The notes below the pieces were generated by a model that was not told where the DNA came from, ran no database searches, and was given only the letters and a program-made list of their open reading frames with translations. Below, one piece after another: positions 1 through 10,812 of a stretch of DNA of 64,000 nucleotides. The stretch is from Lachnospiraceae bacterium. Its GTDB lineage: Bacteria > Bacillota > Clostridia > Lachnospirales > Lachnospiraceae. Made by a program: the position numbers and the translations under genes. The DNA lies in contig SVFD01000005.1 of NCBI GenBank assembly GCA_015057025.1, forward strand, positions 160,140-224,139. The letters run 5' to 3'. Position 1 is the stretch's first letter; the number at the start of each line of letters is the position of its first letter.

Positions 1-267
1 GTAACATTCGGTATCCGTCCTGAAGACGTATATGATAGCGAAATGTACGTAGAAACTTCACCTATGAGCGTATTCGAATCTACCATTAAGGTATACGAAT
101 TACTTGGTGCAGAAGTTTACTTATACTTTGATCTTGAAATGTTCCCTATGACTGCAAGAGTTGATTCTAGAACAACTGCAAGACCCGGAGACGTTATCAA
201 GTTTGCTATGGATGTTGAAAAGATTCACGTATTCGACAAAGAAACAGAGCAGGTTATCACAAACTAG
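1..267 (+). CDS. Sugar ABC transporter ATP-binding protein, C-terminal end (partial)
   Basis: Frame 1 is open from the first base and ends at a TAG. The visible 88 residues begin VTFGIRPEDVYD, which matches the 'GIRPED' segment that opens the regulatory OB/TOBE domain of MsmK/UgpC-type ATPases. These energise carbohydrate importers at the cytoplasmic face of the membrane. Walker A, signature and Walker B motifs lie upstream of the window, so substrate and completeness cannot be judged. A strong terminator follows directly, so this is the last gene of its transcript. The subfamily is inferred from the TOBE segment only. Confidence 0.85.
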   Translation, partial: VTFGIRPEDVYDSEMYVETSPMSVFESTIKVYELLGAEVYLYFDLEMFPMTARVDSRTTARPGDVIKFAMDVEKIHVFDKETEQVITN

Positions 268-277
268 TGATTATGAT

Positions 278-307
278 AAAAGGATGTGCGAAAGCGCATC
301 CTTTTTT
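278..307 (+). terminator. Intrinsic terminator after ABC ATPase
   Basis: The hairpin GGATGTGC-GAAA-GCGCATCC (one G-U pair) is followed by six T residues. It starts about 12 bases after the stop codon of the ABC transporter ATPase. Confidence 0.9.
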
Positions 308-308
308 A

Positions 309-415
309 TTTCATAGGAATTTCCTATGAAACAAAACTTTATGCACAGCTCGCGGAAATGTATTTAATTGCTTCGCAATACCGCTCGCGCGCAGAGAATG
401 TGCTTTGCACATTCT
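309..415. repeat. Hairpin-rich intergenic stretch
   Basis: Two clean inverted repeats sit between the terminator and the next gene. Positions 309-331 hold an 11-bp perfect palindrome with a single central base (TTTCATAGGAA / TTCCTATGAAA). Positions 395-415 hold AGAATGTGC-TTT-GCACATTCT. Between them is GC-rich sequence with repeated CTCGCG words. It is not a detectable copy of the dispersed element at 10615 and 52955. Function is unknown; it could be RNA structure in the leader of the following gene. Confidence 0.55.
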
Positions 416-475
416 TTGTTCTATACAAAAAATTATTTTTCTGCTATCATTATTTCAATAAAGGGGGTAAAAATA

Positions 476-949
476 ATGGGATTTTTACTTGCTATTTTAC
501 CAATGGCACTAATGATTTTAATGGCGGTTACAATAACCAAGACCGTTTTATATCGAAAAATGCCCAAGGAAATTGAGAATAATTGTTGGAAAGAAAGAAA
601 AGAGCTTAAAGGCTTGTATATATGCGATGGAATCATTTTGTTTGTCTTATTGTTACTAATTATACCAATAGGAAATATTGAGGAGCAAAGAATCAGTGGA
701 GAAGTTGCCTGGCTTTGCTTAATTGCACACATGATTCTACCTTTTATTTCTGTGGCAGCTTTTATCATAGGTATAATAGGAAGTGTTATCGGCAGTGTCA
801 TGTATTGTAAAAAGGATAAGAAAATCCCGGAGAAGTGTGCAAAAATCAAAAGAATAAATTTATGGTTTTACGTAATGACGGGCACTATGGCGGTGATTGC
901 AATTGTGCAGTTTATTGTTTTGAAGGTACTTCTTTCTACCTTTCACTAA
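476..949 (+). CDS. Small four-helix membrane protein, unknown function
   Basis: This is a 157-residue protein with four hydrophobic stretches, roughly residues 2-21, 47-65, 75-105 and 128-152, separated by short Lys/Arg-rich loops, so it is an integral membrane protein. The ATG at 476 was chosen because AAAGGGGGT lies 7-8 bases upstream; the open frame extends further 5' through the hairpin-rich region, but without a ribosome site. No family was recognised. It stands alone between a terminator and a T-box operon, so context gives no clue. Confidence 0.75.
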   Translation: MGFLLAILPMALMILMAVTITKTVLYRKMPKEIENNCWKERKELKGLYICDGIILFVLLLLIIPIGNIEEQRISGEVAWLCLIAHMILPFISVAAFIIGIIGSVIGSVMYCKKDKKIPEKCAKIKRINLWFYVMTGTMAVIAIVQFIVLKVLLSTFH

Positions 950-1007
950 AACTCTTACCTCTATACTTTGAATTTCAAAATTTCACGATCTTTTTTATAA
1001 AAAGTTA

Positions 1008-1036
1008 TTGACAATCGAAAAAAACTTTTTTATTAT
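1008..1036 (+). promoter_or_regulatory. Sigma-A promoter of the T-box operon
   Basis: A perfect TTGACA at 1008-1013, a 17-bp spacer and TATTAT at 1031-1036. Transcription would begin near 1043, directly ahead of the T-box leader. Confidence 0.85.
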
Positions 1037-1042
1037 GTTAAA

Positions 1043-1326
1043 CAGTTAAATAAAATAAATGCGATGAAGGAATTATGCGTCGTTTGGCAGTTTCAGAAAG
1101 TCGGCGGTTGATGCGAGCCGATACTTAAGGACGAAGGCAGTCTCACTCCGGAGCAGAATTCTCGAACAAGATTGATTCAGTAAAGAATTCCGGCAAGCAC
1201 CGTTATCAGGGCTGCGAATATGATGGTATTCGTAATGAGCGACTGTATCTACAGTAATATGGGTGGTACCGCGGTAAAAGTTGATTTATCGTCCCTAGAA
1301 TCTGAAAGGATTCTAGGGACTTTTTG
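1043..1326 (+). promoter_or_regulatory. T-box leader (tRNA-sensing riboswitch)
   Basis: The invariant T-box bulge GGGTGGTACCGCGG lies at 1261-1274, followed by a terminator hairpin at 1291-1320. Stem I features are visible: an AGAAAG segment, a distal hairpin TCGGC...GCCGA around 1101-1121, and ACTCCGGAGC at 1145-1154, the usual 3' flank of Stem I. The trinucleotide just before that flank is CTC (1142-1144), which would read as leucine. A GAA-GGC-A arrangement at 1133-1139 is an alternative (glycine), so the specifier is unresolved. Uncharged tRNA pairing with the T-box would form the antiterminator and switch on the two genes downstream. Confidence 0.93.
1291..1326 (+). terminator. T-box conditional terminator
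   Basis: A 12-bp perfect stem, GTCCCTAGAATC / GATTCTAGGGAC, with loop TGAAAG and a T-run. It is the attenuator of the T-box leader, 43 bases before the first start codon. Confidence 0.93.
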
Positions 1327-1368
1327 TTATGGCAATTCATTATTATATATATAAAGGAGAGAAAGAAA

Positions 1369-2793
1369 ATGAAAAAAATCAGTATTGCAGATGTAACAAT
1401 CAGAGAAAGCTCAGAAAAAGCTGAATTTTCCATGAGCTTCAAAGAAAAAATGGAGGTCGCAAAGCAACTTGAGAAGAGAAATATTGATATTATCGAGATG
1501 CCCAATGTAGCCAAAGATAAAACAGATGCCCTACTGGTGAAATCTCTCGCACCTATGATAAAAGAAAGCATTTTATCCGTTGGAACAGGTATTTGTAAAG
1601 AAGAAGTAGATAAGGCATGGGAAGCAGTATCAAGTGCTGCAAAACCCCGAATCCGCATTTGTGCACCTACTTCAGCGGTTCAGATGGAATTCATCTGCGG
1701 AAAGAAGCCTGCTAAGGTTTTGGAAGCTGTAAAAGAAGTAGTAGCATACGCTAAGAGTAAATGTGCAGACATCGAATTCTCAGCACAGGATGCTACCAGA
1801 AGTGAAATGCCTTTCCTTTGTCAGGTAATTGAAGCGGCAATTGAAAATGGAGCAACCACAATTGATATCTGTGACACCGCAGGCGTAATGTTCCCTGAAG
1901 AATTTAAGAATTTTATCGAAGAAATCAAAGCAAATGTGCCGGCTATGGAGAATGTTGCAATTTCTGTAACCTGCTCTGATGAGTTAAATGTGGCAAATGC
2001 CAATGTTTTTGCAGGTACTAAGGCTGGTATAAGCCAGATTAAAGCAAGTTTAATCGGAAACGCAACTCCTTCTTTGGAAACAGTAGTACATACCATAACC
2101 ATGAAAGGTGATGCGATGGAAGTAGAGTGTGGCGTATCTCAGGGTGAACTTGCAAGAGCTGTTCGTCAGATGACCTGGCTTGACAGCAATAAGAAGACAG
2201 GAAAGACACCTTTTGGTGAGACCACAGGAAATGATGCACATGAAGATGTTAACCTTACGGCACAGGCTGATATTGCAGCTGTAATTAAGGCAGTTAAGAA
2301 GTTAGGTTATGAACTTTCAGATGATGATAATGCGAAGGTATTCAAGGAATTCAAACGCGTATCAGCGAAGAAACCCGTTGGTGCTAAGGAATTGGAAGCA
2401 ATCATTGCAACCGCAGCACTTCAGGTTCCTCCTACTTACCAGTTGGTAGACTATGTAATCAACAGCGGTAACATTATCACTCCCACCGCGCAGGTTACTT
2501 TGGATAAAAAGGGTACTCCTATGAAAGGTTTAAGCTCAGGAGACGGCCCGATTGAAGCTGCGCTTCTTGCAATTGAAATGATTGTAGGCCATCATTACGA
2601 TTTGGAAGATTTCCAGATTCAGTCTGTAACCGAAGGTAGTGAAGCAGTAGGTTCTGCCTTTGTTAAAATTCGTGTCGGCAATAAGGTTTATTCCGGCAAC
2701 GGTATTTCCACCGATATCATCGGTGCAAGTATCCGTGCATATGTAAATGCATTAAATAAAATTGTTCACGAAGAGCAGAATGCTAATCAGTAA
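1369..2793 (+). CDS. LeuA-like (2-isopropylmalate synthase family) protein with altered active site
   Basis: The 474-residue protein has the LeuA architecture: a TIM barrel beginning IADVTIRES and an apparently intact C-terminal allosteric domain (GDGPIEAAL, then YSGNGISTDIIGAS). Key catalytic positions are changed. The DTTLRD motif reads DVTIRE, the usual glutamate in EFSxED is Gln140, and the metal-binding HxH is Thr201-Cys-Ser203. The GxGERAGN loop is shortened to IGNATPSL. Normal LeuA joins acetyl-CoA to 2-oxoisovalerate using that metal. The start at 1369 has AAAGGAGAG upstream. It is first in a T-box operon with the acyl-CoA ligase fusion 40 bp downstream. It may be a regulatory or repurposed paralogue; homology is sure, activity is not. 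Confidence 0.85.
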   Translation: MKKISIADVTIRESSEKAEFSMSFKEKMEVAKQLEKRNIDIIEMPNVAKDKTDALLVKSLAPMIKESILSVGTGICKEEVDKAWEAVSSAAKPRIRICAPTSAVQMEFICGKKPAKVLEAVKEVVAYAKSKCADIEFSAQDATRSEMPFLCQVIEAAIENGATTIDICDTAGVMFPEEFKNFIEEIKANVPAMENVAISVTCSDELNVANANVFAGTKAGISQIKASLIGNATPSLETVVHTITMKGDAMEVECGVSQGELARAVRQMTWLDSNKKTGKTPFGETTGNDAHEDVNLTAQADIAAVIKAVKKLGYELSDDDNAKVFKEFKRVSAKKPVGAKELEAIIATAALQVPPTYQLVDYVINSGNIITPTAQVTLDKKGTPMKGLSSGDGPIEAALLAIEMIVGHHYDLEDFQIQSVTEGSEAVGSAFVKIRVGNKVYSGNGISTDIIGASIRAYVNALNKIVHEEQNANQ

Positions 2794-2833
2794 ATTAAAA
2801 TATCCGAAAACGGATAGGAATAGGAGATAGATA

Positions 2834-5365
<2,532 letters not shown>

Positions 5366-5405
5366 AAGAAGGTTTTATCCGAATTAAAGTTTAAGAGATA
5401 TAAAT

Positions 5406-5434
5406 AAAAACACCGCTGGTTTGGCGGTGTTTTT
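5406..5434. terminator. Bidirectional terminator
   Basis: AAAAACACCGC / GCGGTGTTTTT around a short loop. It serves the T-box operon on the plus strand and lies just beyond the stop codon of the converging small gene on the minus strand. Confidence 0.9.
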
Positions 5435-5437
5435 CGT

Positions 5438-5623
5438 TTATTCAATTGTAATATCTTCTACGGAAATATCCAGAGAAGCAAGCTTGGCAAGTGTTACCTT
5501 AATTTGATAATCAAGCTCAGCATTTTCATAATTTCCGTTTGCTTTTTTAATCTTTTGCAAATCCGTGTACTTATCTATTGTGATAATAACAAGTTCTTTG
5601 TCGCTCATAGAATTATTGTTCAT
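5438..5623 (-). CDS. Small acidic protein, unknown function (61 aa)
   Basis: A 61-residue protein, MNNNSMSDKELVIITIDKY..., with no signal peptide or membrane segment. On the minus strand AGAGGGA sits 7-8 bases before the ATG at 5623; Met6 is a possible alternative start. It converges on the acyl-CoA ligase gene and shares its terminator. No family was recognised. The good ribosome site and its clean placement between two transcripts support a real gene. Confidence 0.65.
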   Translation of the reverse strand: MNNNSMSDKELVIITIDKYTDLQKIKKANGNYENAELDYQIKVTLAKLASLDISVEDITIE

Positions 5624-5790
5624 CTTTCTGTCCCTCTAAGGCAAGGATAACAGTGAATAAGCAAATATGTCTATGTGCATTTTATACAAAAATAGGTTGC
5701 TTAAGATTCGGTTATCAAAGTATGTTTTTAATATTATAATTGACCAAACAAGCCTCTTATACGTGTTATAGGTGAAAGGAGGTAGAGAGT

Positions 5791-6282
5791 ATGAAAGAAA
5801 CATTGGCGCGGCCGGCCGATGATTTGGAACAGGTAATGGACACCTACGGTAATATGCTTTTTCGTTTGTGTCTGGTGATGCTTGGAAACAGTGCCGACGC
5901 AGAAGATGCCCTGCAGGAGACGATGATTAAATATTACCGCAAGGCCCCTGCTTTTACCGATGAAGAGCACAGGAAGGCGTGGCTTCTTACGGTGGCAGGA
6001 AATCAATGTAAGGATATGATTCGTTTCAGGACAAAGCGCCCTTTGGCAGAAAATACGGATATTTACGAATGTAAAAGTAGTGAAGGAGAAAACAGCGGAA
6101 TTTTAGATGCCCTTATGAAATTGCCCGAGAAATTCAGACTGGTGTTGATTTTGCATTATGTGGAAGAATATCCCGTAAAGGACATTGCTAAAATGATAGG
6201 TAAAACCCCGTCCGCCGTAAAAATGCGGCTTAAGAAAGGACGAAAGTTATTAGAGGAAGTATATCGAAAGGAGTATATGTAG
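5791..6282 (+). CDS. ECF-type RNA polymerase sigma factor
   Basis: A 163-residue sigma-70 family protein with only regions 2 and 4. Region 2 spans ~15-75 (YGNMLFRLCLVMLGNSADAEDALQE, then HRKAWLLTVAGNQCKDMIR). Region 4 is a helix-turn-helix at ~105-160 (LPEKFRLVLILHYVEEYPVKDIAKMI, then PSAVKMRLKKGRKLL). AAAGGAGGT lies before the ATG. ECF factors redirect RNA polymerase to stress or envelope regulons. The next gene, one base after the stop, encodes a membrane-anchored protein of the size expected for its anti-sigma partner. The signal and regulon are unknown. Confidence 0.92.
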   Translation: MKETLARPADDLEQVMDTYGNMLFRLCLVMLGNSADAEDALQETMIKYYRKAPAFTDEEHRKAWLLTVAGNQCKDMIRFRTKRPLAENTDIYECKSSEGENSGILDALMKLPEKFRLVLILHYVEEYPVKDIAKMIGKTPSAVKMRLKKGRKLLEEVYRKEYM

Positions 6283-6283
6283 G

Positions 6284-6946
6284 ATGGAAAGAAAACTTTT
6301 AAAAGAAGAGATAAATGATATAACAATGCCCGGTAAAATGCGGGAGAGAATATTAAAAAACTGTAGAAACGCAAAATTGGAAGAAAAGGAGAATGTTTTT
6401 ATGGATAAAAATATAACAGTAAGTGCAGAAAAGAAAGACGCAAAAAATAATGTTGGCAGAAGGTGGACCCGTTTTGCTACGGTTGCGGCAGCAGTTACCT
6501 TATGTTTAGGGCTTGGAGGTATTACAGCCATGGCTGCAAGCGGTAAGATGGAGGGATTCTTTGCGGATGTAACCCGTTGGGACGGAGCAGTTATCGGCGA
6601 AACTTACGAACAGGCCACAGAAGAGATTGAAGTTAGTGCTACGGTAAGCGGCGACAGTATTATTGTGGATGCGGTTTTGTTAAAAGCAGGGGAAGCGCCT
6701 TATGCATTCTTGGAGAATATAAGCGTGCAAACATATAGTATTGTAAATGAAGAAGGCGAAACAGTGGCAGAAGGAACTTCTAATGAAAAGGCCGGCATTA
6801 CAGACGGCAAGATAAGTTTAAAGCTACCATTGGACGAACTTGAAGGAGGCAACTATACACTTATCATTACCGAATTTATCGGCAGCGCCAAAGCTGAGCA
6901 GGACTTACCGATTAAGGGTTATTGGGTGTGCGAATTTGAACTGTAA
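6284..6946 (+). CDS. Probable membrane-anchored anti-sigma factor
   Basis: A 220-residue protein. Residues 1-55 are charged (MPGKMRERILKNC resembles the short cytoplasmic sigma-binding region), one membrane helix spans ~62-85 (FATVAAAVTLCLGLGGITAMA), and the remainder is an extracytoplasmic beta-rich domain. The start codon is one base after the sigma-factor stop, so translation is probably coupled; its ribosome site AAAGGAG lies inside the sigma gene. Function is inferred from topology and position; no canonical zinc-binding anti-sigma motif is present. Confidence 0.7.
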   Translation: MERKLLKEEINDITMPGKMRERILKNCRNAKLEEKENVFMDKNITVSAEKKDAKNNVGRRWTRFATVAAAVTLCLGLGGITAMAASGKMEGFFADVTRWDGAVIGETYEQATEEIEVSATVSGDSIIVDAVLLKAGEAPYAFLENISVQTYSIVNEEGETVAEGTSNEKAGITDGKISLKLPLDELEGGNYTLIITEFIGSAKAEQDLPIKGYWVCEFEL

Positions 6947-7016
6947 TTACAGCAATAGAAAATAAGGTCCAAAACTGTAAGCGCAGGTGAGATTTTATAA
7001 TAAACAAGCAAACATT

Positions 7017-7071
7017 AAAAAGACTGTAGCATTAAGCCCTTAAAAAAAGCTAAAATGCCACAGTCTTTTTT
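7017..7071. terminator. Bidirectional terminator
   Basis: AAAAAGACTGT-A-GCATT pairs with AATGC-C-ACAGTCTTTTT across a loop of about 20 bases. It separates the sigma/anti-sigma operon from the converging coiled-coil gene. Confidence 0.88.
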
Positions 7072-7093
7072 ATATATAAATCAAACAGAATGC

Positions 7094-7687
7094 TTATTCG
7101 GTGGGCACCTCAACGGATGCCATTGTTTCCTCAACGGATACAATTTCCGGACCTGCCGCAAAAGCTTCCGTATTATCGGCAACCTCCATGGGGTCCTCGT
7201 ATTCCTTGGGTTCTTCGTCTTCCCAAAGAGATTCGTGTTCTTTCTGTTCTTCCAGTCGTTTTCTCATCCTACCAATATTTTTAGCGGCCTGATACAGTTC
7301 ATCATCAAATTCCATAAGCCGGCGTTCGTCGGAAGGGGGAACAATGTCGCCTTTCATAATACGACGGGCAACTTCCATAATCTTACCCATATCTTCCATA
7401 CCTTCACCCATTGCTTCGCCCTGTTGCTTGGCAACCTCCAAATTAGCAATGGCGGTATGCTGCTCCATCAACTTTTCCATATAATCTTTGTACTGGGAAT
7501 TTTTTTCGTCCAGTTTGTTGATGGTTAATTCCAAAGTGGCGGCTTCTTCGCCCCAAAGGGACTGGCCGTTGGGATCCTTTTTAATTTGCTCCTCCAACTT
7601 CTGTTTCTTTTCAGTCAACAGATGAATCTGTTCTTGGTAGGATTTAATTTGTACATTATAGGCGGCCCGTGCCTGTTCAATTTTCAT
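7094..7687 (-). CDS. Coiled-coil cytoplasmic protein, unknown function
   Basis: A 197-residue, strongly charged protein with heptad-like helical runs at ~1-80 and ~125-150, and an acidic tail (EDEEPKEYEDPMEV). It has no signal peptide or membrane segment. AAGAGGC precedes the minus-strand ATG. A tryptophan in SLWGEE recurs as SLWEDE, suggesting an internal duplication of a short helix-capping motif. No family assignment; gene reality is supported by length, composition and ribosome site. Confidence 0.75.
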   Translation of the reverse strand: MKIEQARAAYNVQIKSYQEQIHLLTEKKQKLEEQIKKDPNGQSLWGEEAATLELTINKLDEKNSQYKDYMEKLMEQHTAIANLEVAKQQGEAMGEGMEDMGKIMEVARRIMKGDIVPPSDERRLMEFDDELYQAAKNIGRMRKRLEEQKEHESLWEDEEPKEYEDPMEVADNTEAFAAGPEIVSVEETMASVEVPTE

Positions 7688-8019
7688 ATATGCCTCTTTT
7701 CTGAGCGATTTATCGCTCTAGCCTCATTTCCGAAGCAGGAGGGGAGGAATATACCATAAAGGTCCGTATATGTCCCGATGAAAAAATACAGCCACCTGTA
7801 AAAGAAAACAAGTGGCACGAAAAATAAAACATATAAAAAATTTATCCTGCTTCCGTGCGATAAAATAAACTTCCTTGTTACGATATATATCGGATAAAAA
7901 CAGTTGTTTGTAAACCCCTGAATGTATTATTATATAAAAAGAATAAAAGGTGTTGTTTATTTAATGATTTCACCATGCAATATAACTTATTCTATAAGAA
8001 TAAATTAAGGAAACTTAAA
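7688..8019. other. Intergenic region between divergent genes
   Basis: About 330 bp with no convincing ORF. It contains a perfect short hairpin GAGCGAT-TT-ATCGCTC at 7703-7718 and a longer-range inverted repeat (CGAAGCAGGA near 7731, TCCTGCTTC near 7844). The region must hold promoters for the coiled-coil gene (minus) and the MBL gene (plus), but no consensus pair is obvious. Confidence 0.5.
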
Positions 8020-8814
8020 ATGATTTACGAACTTCACTATGACAATACAAATACATACGTGATTTCCGGCACTGATGGTATATTAATGTTTGATACCGGC
8101 TGGGCAGGTACTTTTATGAAGATGTGTAAGGCGTTAGGTGAGCAAGGAATGAAATTGTCAGATATTAAATATCTGTTGATTTCCCATTTCCATCCGGACC
8201 ACATGGGAATTGCGGGTGAGTTGGCCAAGCAGGGTATAACGGTTGTAGTCATGGAAAATCAGGTTGGACAGATTCATGCGGCAGATTACATATTTGAAAG
8301 AGATAAAAGATTCGCTTTTACACCCATAGAAGATGATAAAATCAAGGTGGTTACTTTTGAAGGAAGCAGACAGTTTCTGCAACAGCTTGGAATAGAAGGA
8401 TGTATCATTCCAACCCCGGGACACAGTGACGATAGTATTTCGTTGTTACTTGATAGCGGAGATGTTTTTGTGGGAGATTTATATCCTTTGTATGAACTGG
8501 AGGTTCACGAAGAACCCGATGTGCAGGAGAGTTGGAAGAGAATACTTGGTACAAGGCCTGAGAGAATATTTTACGGGCATGCAAAGACGGCGGTATTGGA
8601 AGGACCGGCTGATAATGTACAAAAGAACGCTGAGCTTCATGACATCGTTAAGAAGATTATGCGCCTTATTGACAGGGGTGTAAGCATTGATAAAATTGCG
8701 TCTAAGCTTAAGTTGGACAAAGATTTTGTAAGAGACGTCTGCAGAATGTATCTGACACATAAAAATGTGGGAGTGCAGGGGATTTTAGACAGAATAGAGA
8801 TTAAGGGAAAGTAG
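8020..8814 (+). CDS. MBL-fold metallohydrolase
   Basis: A 264-residue metallo-beta-lactamase-fold hydrolase. The signature SHFHPDHMG lies at ~residues 50-58, with further ligands in TPGHSDDS, GDLY and FYGHAK. The C-terminal ~60 residues form a helical extension (DRGVSIDKIASKLKLDKDFV) that resembles a small helix-turn-helix. The ATG at 8020 was preferred over an upstream ATG because TAAGGAAA precedes it. The stop is two bases from the next start, implying an operon with the B12-radical SAM protein. Substrate unknown. Confidence 0.9.
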   Translation: MIYELHYDNTNTYVISGTDGILMFDTGWAGTFMKMCKALGEQGMKLSDIKYLLISHFHPDHMGIAGELAKQGITVVVMENQVGQIHAADYIFERDKRFAFTPIEDDKIKVVTFEGSRQFLQQLGIEGCIIPTPGHSDDSISLLLDSGDVFVGDLYPLYELEVHEEPDVQESWKRILGTRPERIFYGHAKTAVLEGPADNVQKNAELHDIVKKIMRLIDRGVSIDKIASKLKLDKDFVRDVCRMYLTHKNVGVQGILDRIEIKGK

Positions 8815-8816
8815 CT

Positions 8817-10619
8817 ATGAAAATTTTACTCATCGGCATCAATGCCAAATATATACATTCCAATCCGGCAATTTACAGTCTGAAAGCTTGCACCGGAGAA
8901 TATAAAAAAAATATTGAAATTGCAGAATATACCATCAATCAGCGCCTGGAGGATATCCGCAAAGATATTTACCTTAGAAAGCCGAATGTATTGGCATTCT
9001 CATGCTATATATGGAATTTTAGTCTGATAGCAAAGCTTTTGCCGGACTTGGCAAAACTTTTGCCGGAGGTGCCTGTTTGGTTGGGCGGACCGGAGGTAAG
9101 TTATCGTGCCGAAGCAGTTTTGAAGGAGTTTCCGGGAGTAACCGGCATTATGGTGGGAGAAGGCGAATATACTTTTAATAAGGTGGCGGAGTTTTATCAT
9201 AATTTAATAGACAGCCCAAATTTTCAAAATGTCAAGGGAGTAGATGTTAATGGAATTATGAGCATTGATGCGGGATTGCAAGCAATTCCCGGTATCGTTA
9301 CCCGTGAATGCAACACCGGTGTGCCTAAGGTACTTGATTTGGCAGACATTCCTTTTTGGTATGTGGAAGGCGACCTTTTAAAAGAGGAATTTAAAAATCG
9401 AATTGTTTATTATGAAACTTCCCGGGGCTGTCCGTTCCGCTGTTCGTATTGCCTGTCCTCCATCGATAAAAGCGTCCGCTTCCGTCCTATGGACATGATT
9501 AAAAAAGAGCTGGATTTCTTCTTAGAAAATAAAGTACCTCAGGTTAAATTTATTGACCGTACTTTTAATTGTAAGCACAGTCATGCCATGGAGATTTGGC
9601 GGTACATTTATGAACATGACAATGGCATTACCAACTTCCATTTTGAAATAGCTGCTGACATTATAAAAGAAGATGAATTAGAACTTTTATCCAAGTTAAG
9701 ACCGGGACAGGTTCAGTTGGAAATCGGCGTCCAGACAACCAATCCTCGTACTTTGGAAGAAATCCGCCGAACCACGGATATGAATAAGTTAAGAGAAAAT
9801 GTCACAAGACTGCGAAGTTTTCACAATATTCATTTACACTTGGATTTAATTGTGGGACTTCCCTTTGAGAATAAGGAGTCTTTTATCCACTCTTTTAACG
9901 ATGTATATTCCATGAAACCGGATGATTTACAGTTGGGATTTCTAAAGGTGTTATCCGGCTCATACATTGGTGAAAAGACCGGAGATTATGGTATTGTTTA
10001 CGAGAGCAATCCGCCGTATGAGGTATTATCTACCAATTGGATTTCTTATGAAGATGTGATAGGATTGAAGCGTGTGGAAGAGATGCTGGAGATTTATCAT
10101 AATAGCGGTCAGTTTGTAAATACAATTGCTTTTTTGGAAAAGCAGTTCGAGACACCATTTGCCCTATATGAGGCTTTGGCAGGCTTTTATGAGCGAAAAG
10201 GCTTGTTTGTGCAGGCTCCGTCACGAAGCTATCGCTATGAAGCATTATTGGAATTTTCCGTTGAAGCGGATGGTGAACATGTGGAAATTTACCGGGAATT
10301 GCTAACTTATGATTTATATTTGAGAGAGAAGTTAAAAAGCCGTCCTGCTTTTCTTTCTGACCGCAAGTTACAGGAGGAATTGGTTTGGAACTTCTATAAA
10401 AAAGAAGAGGAAGAACCTGTCCTTTTAAAAGATTACGCAGAATATACAGCTAAACAAGCTATGCATTTAACGCATCTTGAATATTTCCGATATCCGGTTT
10501 GGAATATGGATAGCTGGGACGGAAAAGTTTGCGATGACTATATCGGAGCGGTATTCTTTGATTATAAGAAACGCAACCCGATTACGACAGATGCGGACAT
10601 TATCAGACTTTATCTATAA
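8817..10619 (+). CDS. B12-binding-domain radical SAM protein
   Basis: A 600-residue protein with an N-terminal cobalamin-binding-type Rossmann domain (~1-140, MKILLIGINAKYIHSNPAIYS), a radical SAM core with the iron-sulfur motif C205-PFR-C209-SY-C212, and a C-terminal region as in DUF4080-type members. Such enzymes carry out methylations or other radical chemistry, but no substrate can be assigned. It is translationally close-coupled to the MBL-fold hydrolase. Its TAA stop lies inside the left arm of a dispersed inverted-repeat element (10615-10754). Confidence 0.9.
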   Translation: MKILLIGINAKYIHSNPAIYSLKACTGEYKKNIEIAEYTINQRLEDIRKDIYLRKPNVLAFSCYIWNFSLIAKLLPDLAKLLPEVPVWLGGPEVSYRAEAVLKEFPGVTGIMVGEGEYTFNKVAEFYHNLIDSPNFQNVKGVDVNGIMSIDAGLQAIPGIVTRECNTGVPKVLDLADIPFWYVEGDLLKEEFKNRIVYYETSRGCPFRCSYCLSSIDKSVRFRPMDMIKKELDFFLENKVPQVKFIDRTFNCKHSHAMEIWRYIYEHDNGITNFHFEIAADIIKEDELELLSKLRPGQVQLEIGVQTTNPRTLEEIRRTTDMNKLRENVTRLRSFHNIHLHLDLIVGLPFENKESFIHSFNDVYSMKPDDLQLGFLKVLSGSYIGEKTGDYGIVYESNPPYEVLSTNWISYEDVIGLKRVEEMLEIYHNSGQFVNTIAFLEKQFETPFALYEALAGFYERKGLFVQAPSRSYRYEALLEFSVEADGEHVEIYRELLTYDLYLREKLKSRPAFLSDRKLQEELVWNFYKKEEEEPVLLKDYAEYTAKQAMHLTHLEYFRYPVWNMDSWDGKVCDDYIGAVFFDYKKRNPITTDADIIRLYL

Positions 10620-10754
10620 GAATGTATTATGATTCCTCGCGGGCACGCTCTCGCTACGTGTCGCACACAATGATACATAGAGTTCCAAAATACGGAACTC
10701 AAGTACCGGCGGCTCCCCAGTACCCGCTGTCGGAAAATATAATACATTCTTATA
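10615..10754. repeat. Dispersed inverted-repeat element, copy 1
   Basis: Outer arms TATAAGAATGTATTAT (10615-10630) and ATAATACATTCTTATA (10739-10754) form a perfect 16-bp inverted repeat. Inside is a core shared with the element at 52955-53094: a GGGCACGCTCTCGCTACG segment and a GGCTCC-x-CAGTACCCGC segment. Between them GAGTTCC-aaaatac-GGAACTC forms a small hairpin. The arms differ from those of copy 2 but remain self-complementary. It could be a structured RNA acting as a 3' end, or a MITE-like element. Confidence 0.75.
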
Positions 10755-10812
10755 CACATAAAACAAAGTCCACAAATTTTATGTCCCCGTATATAACGAA
10801 AGAAGGAACATT

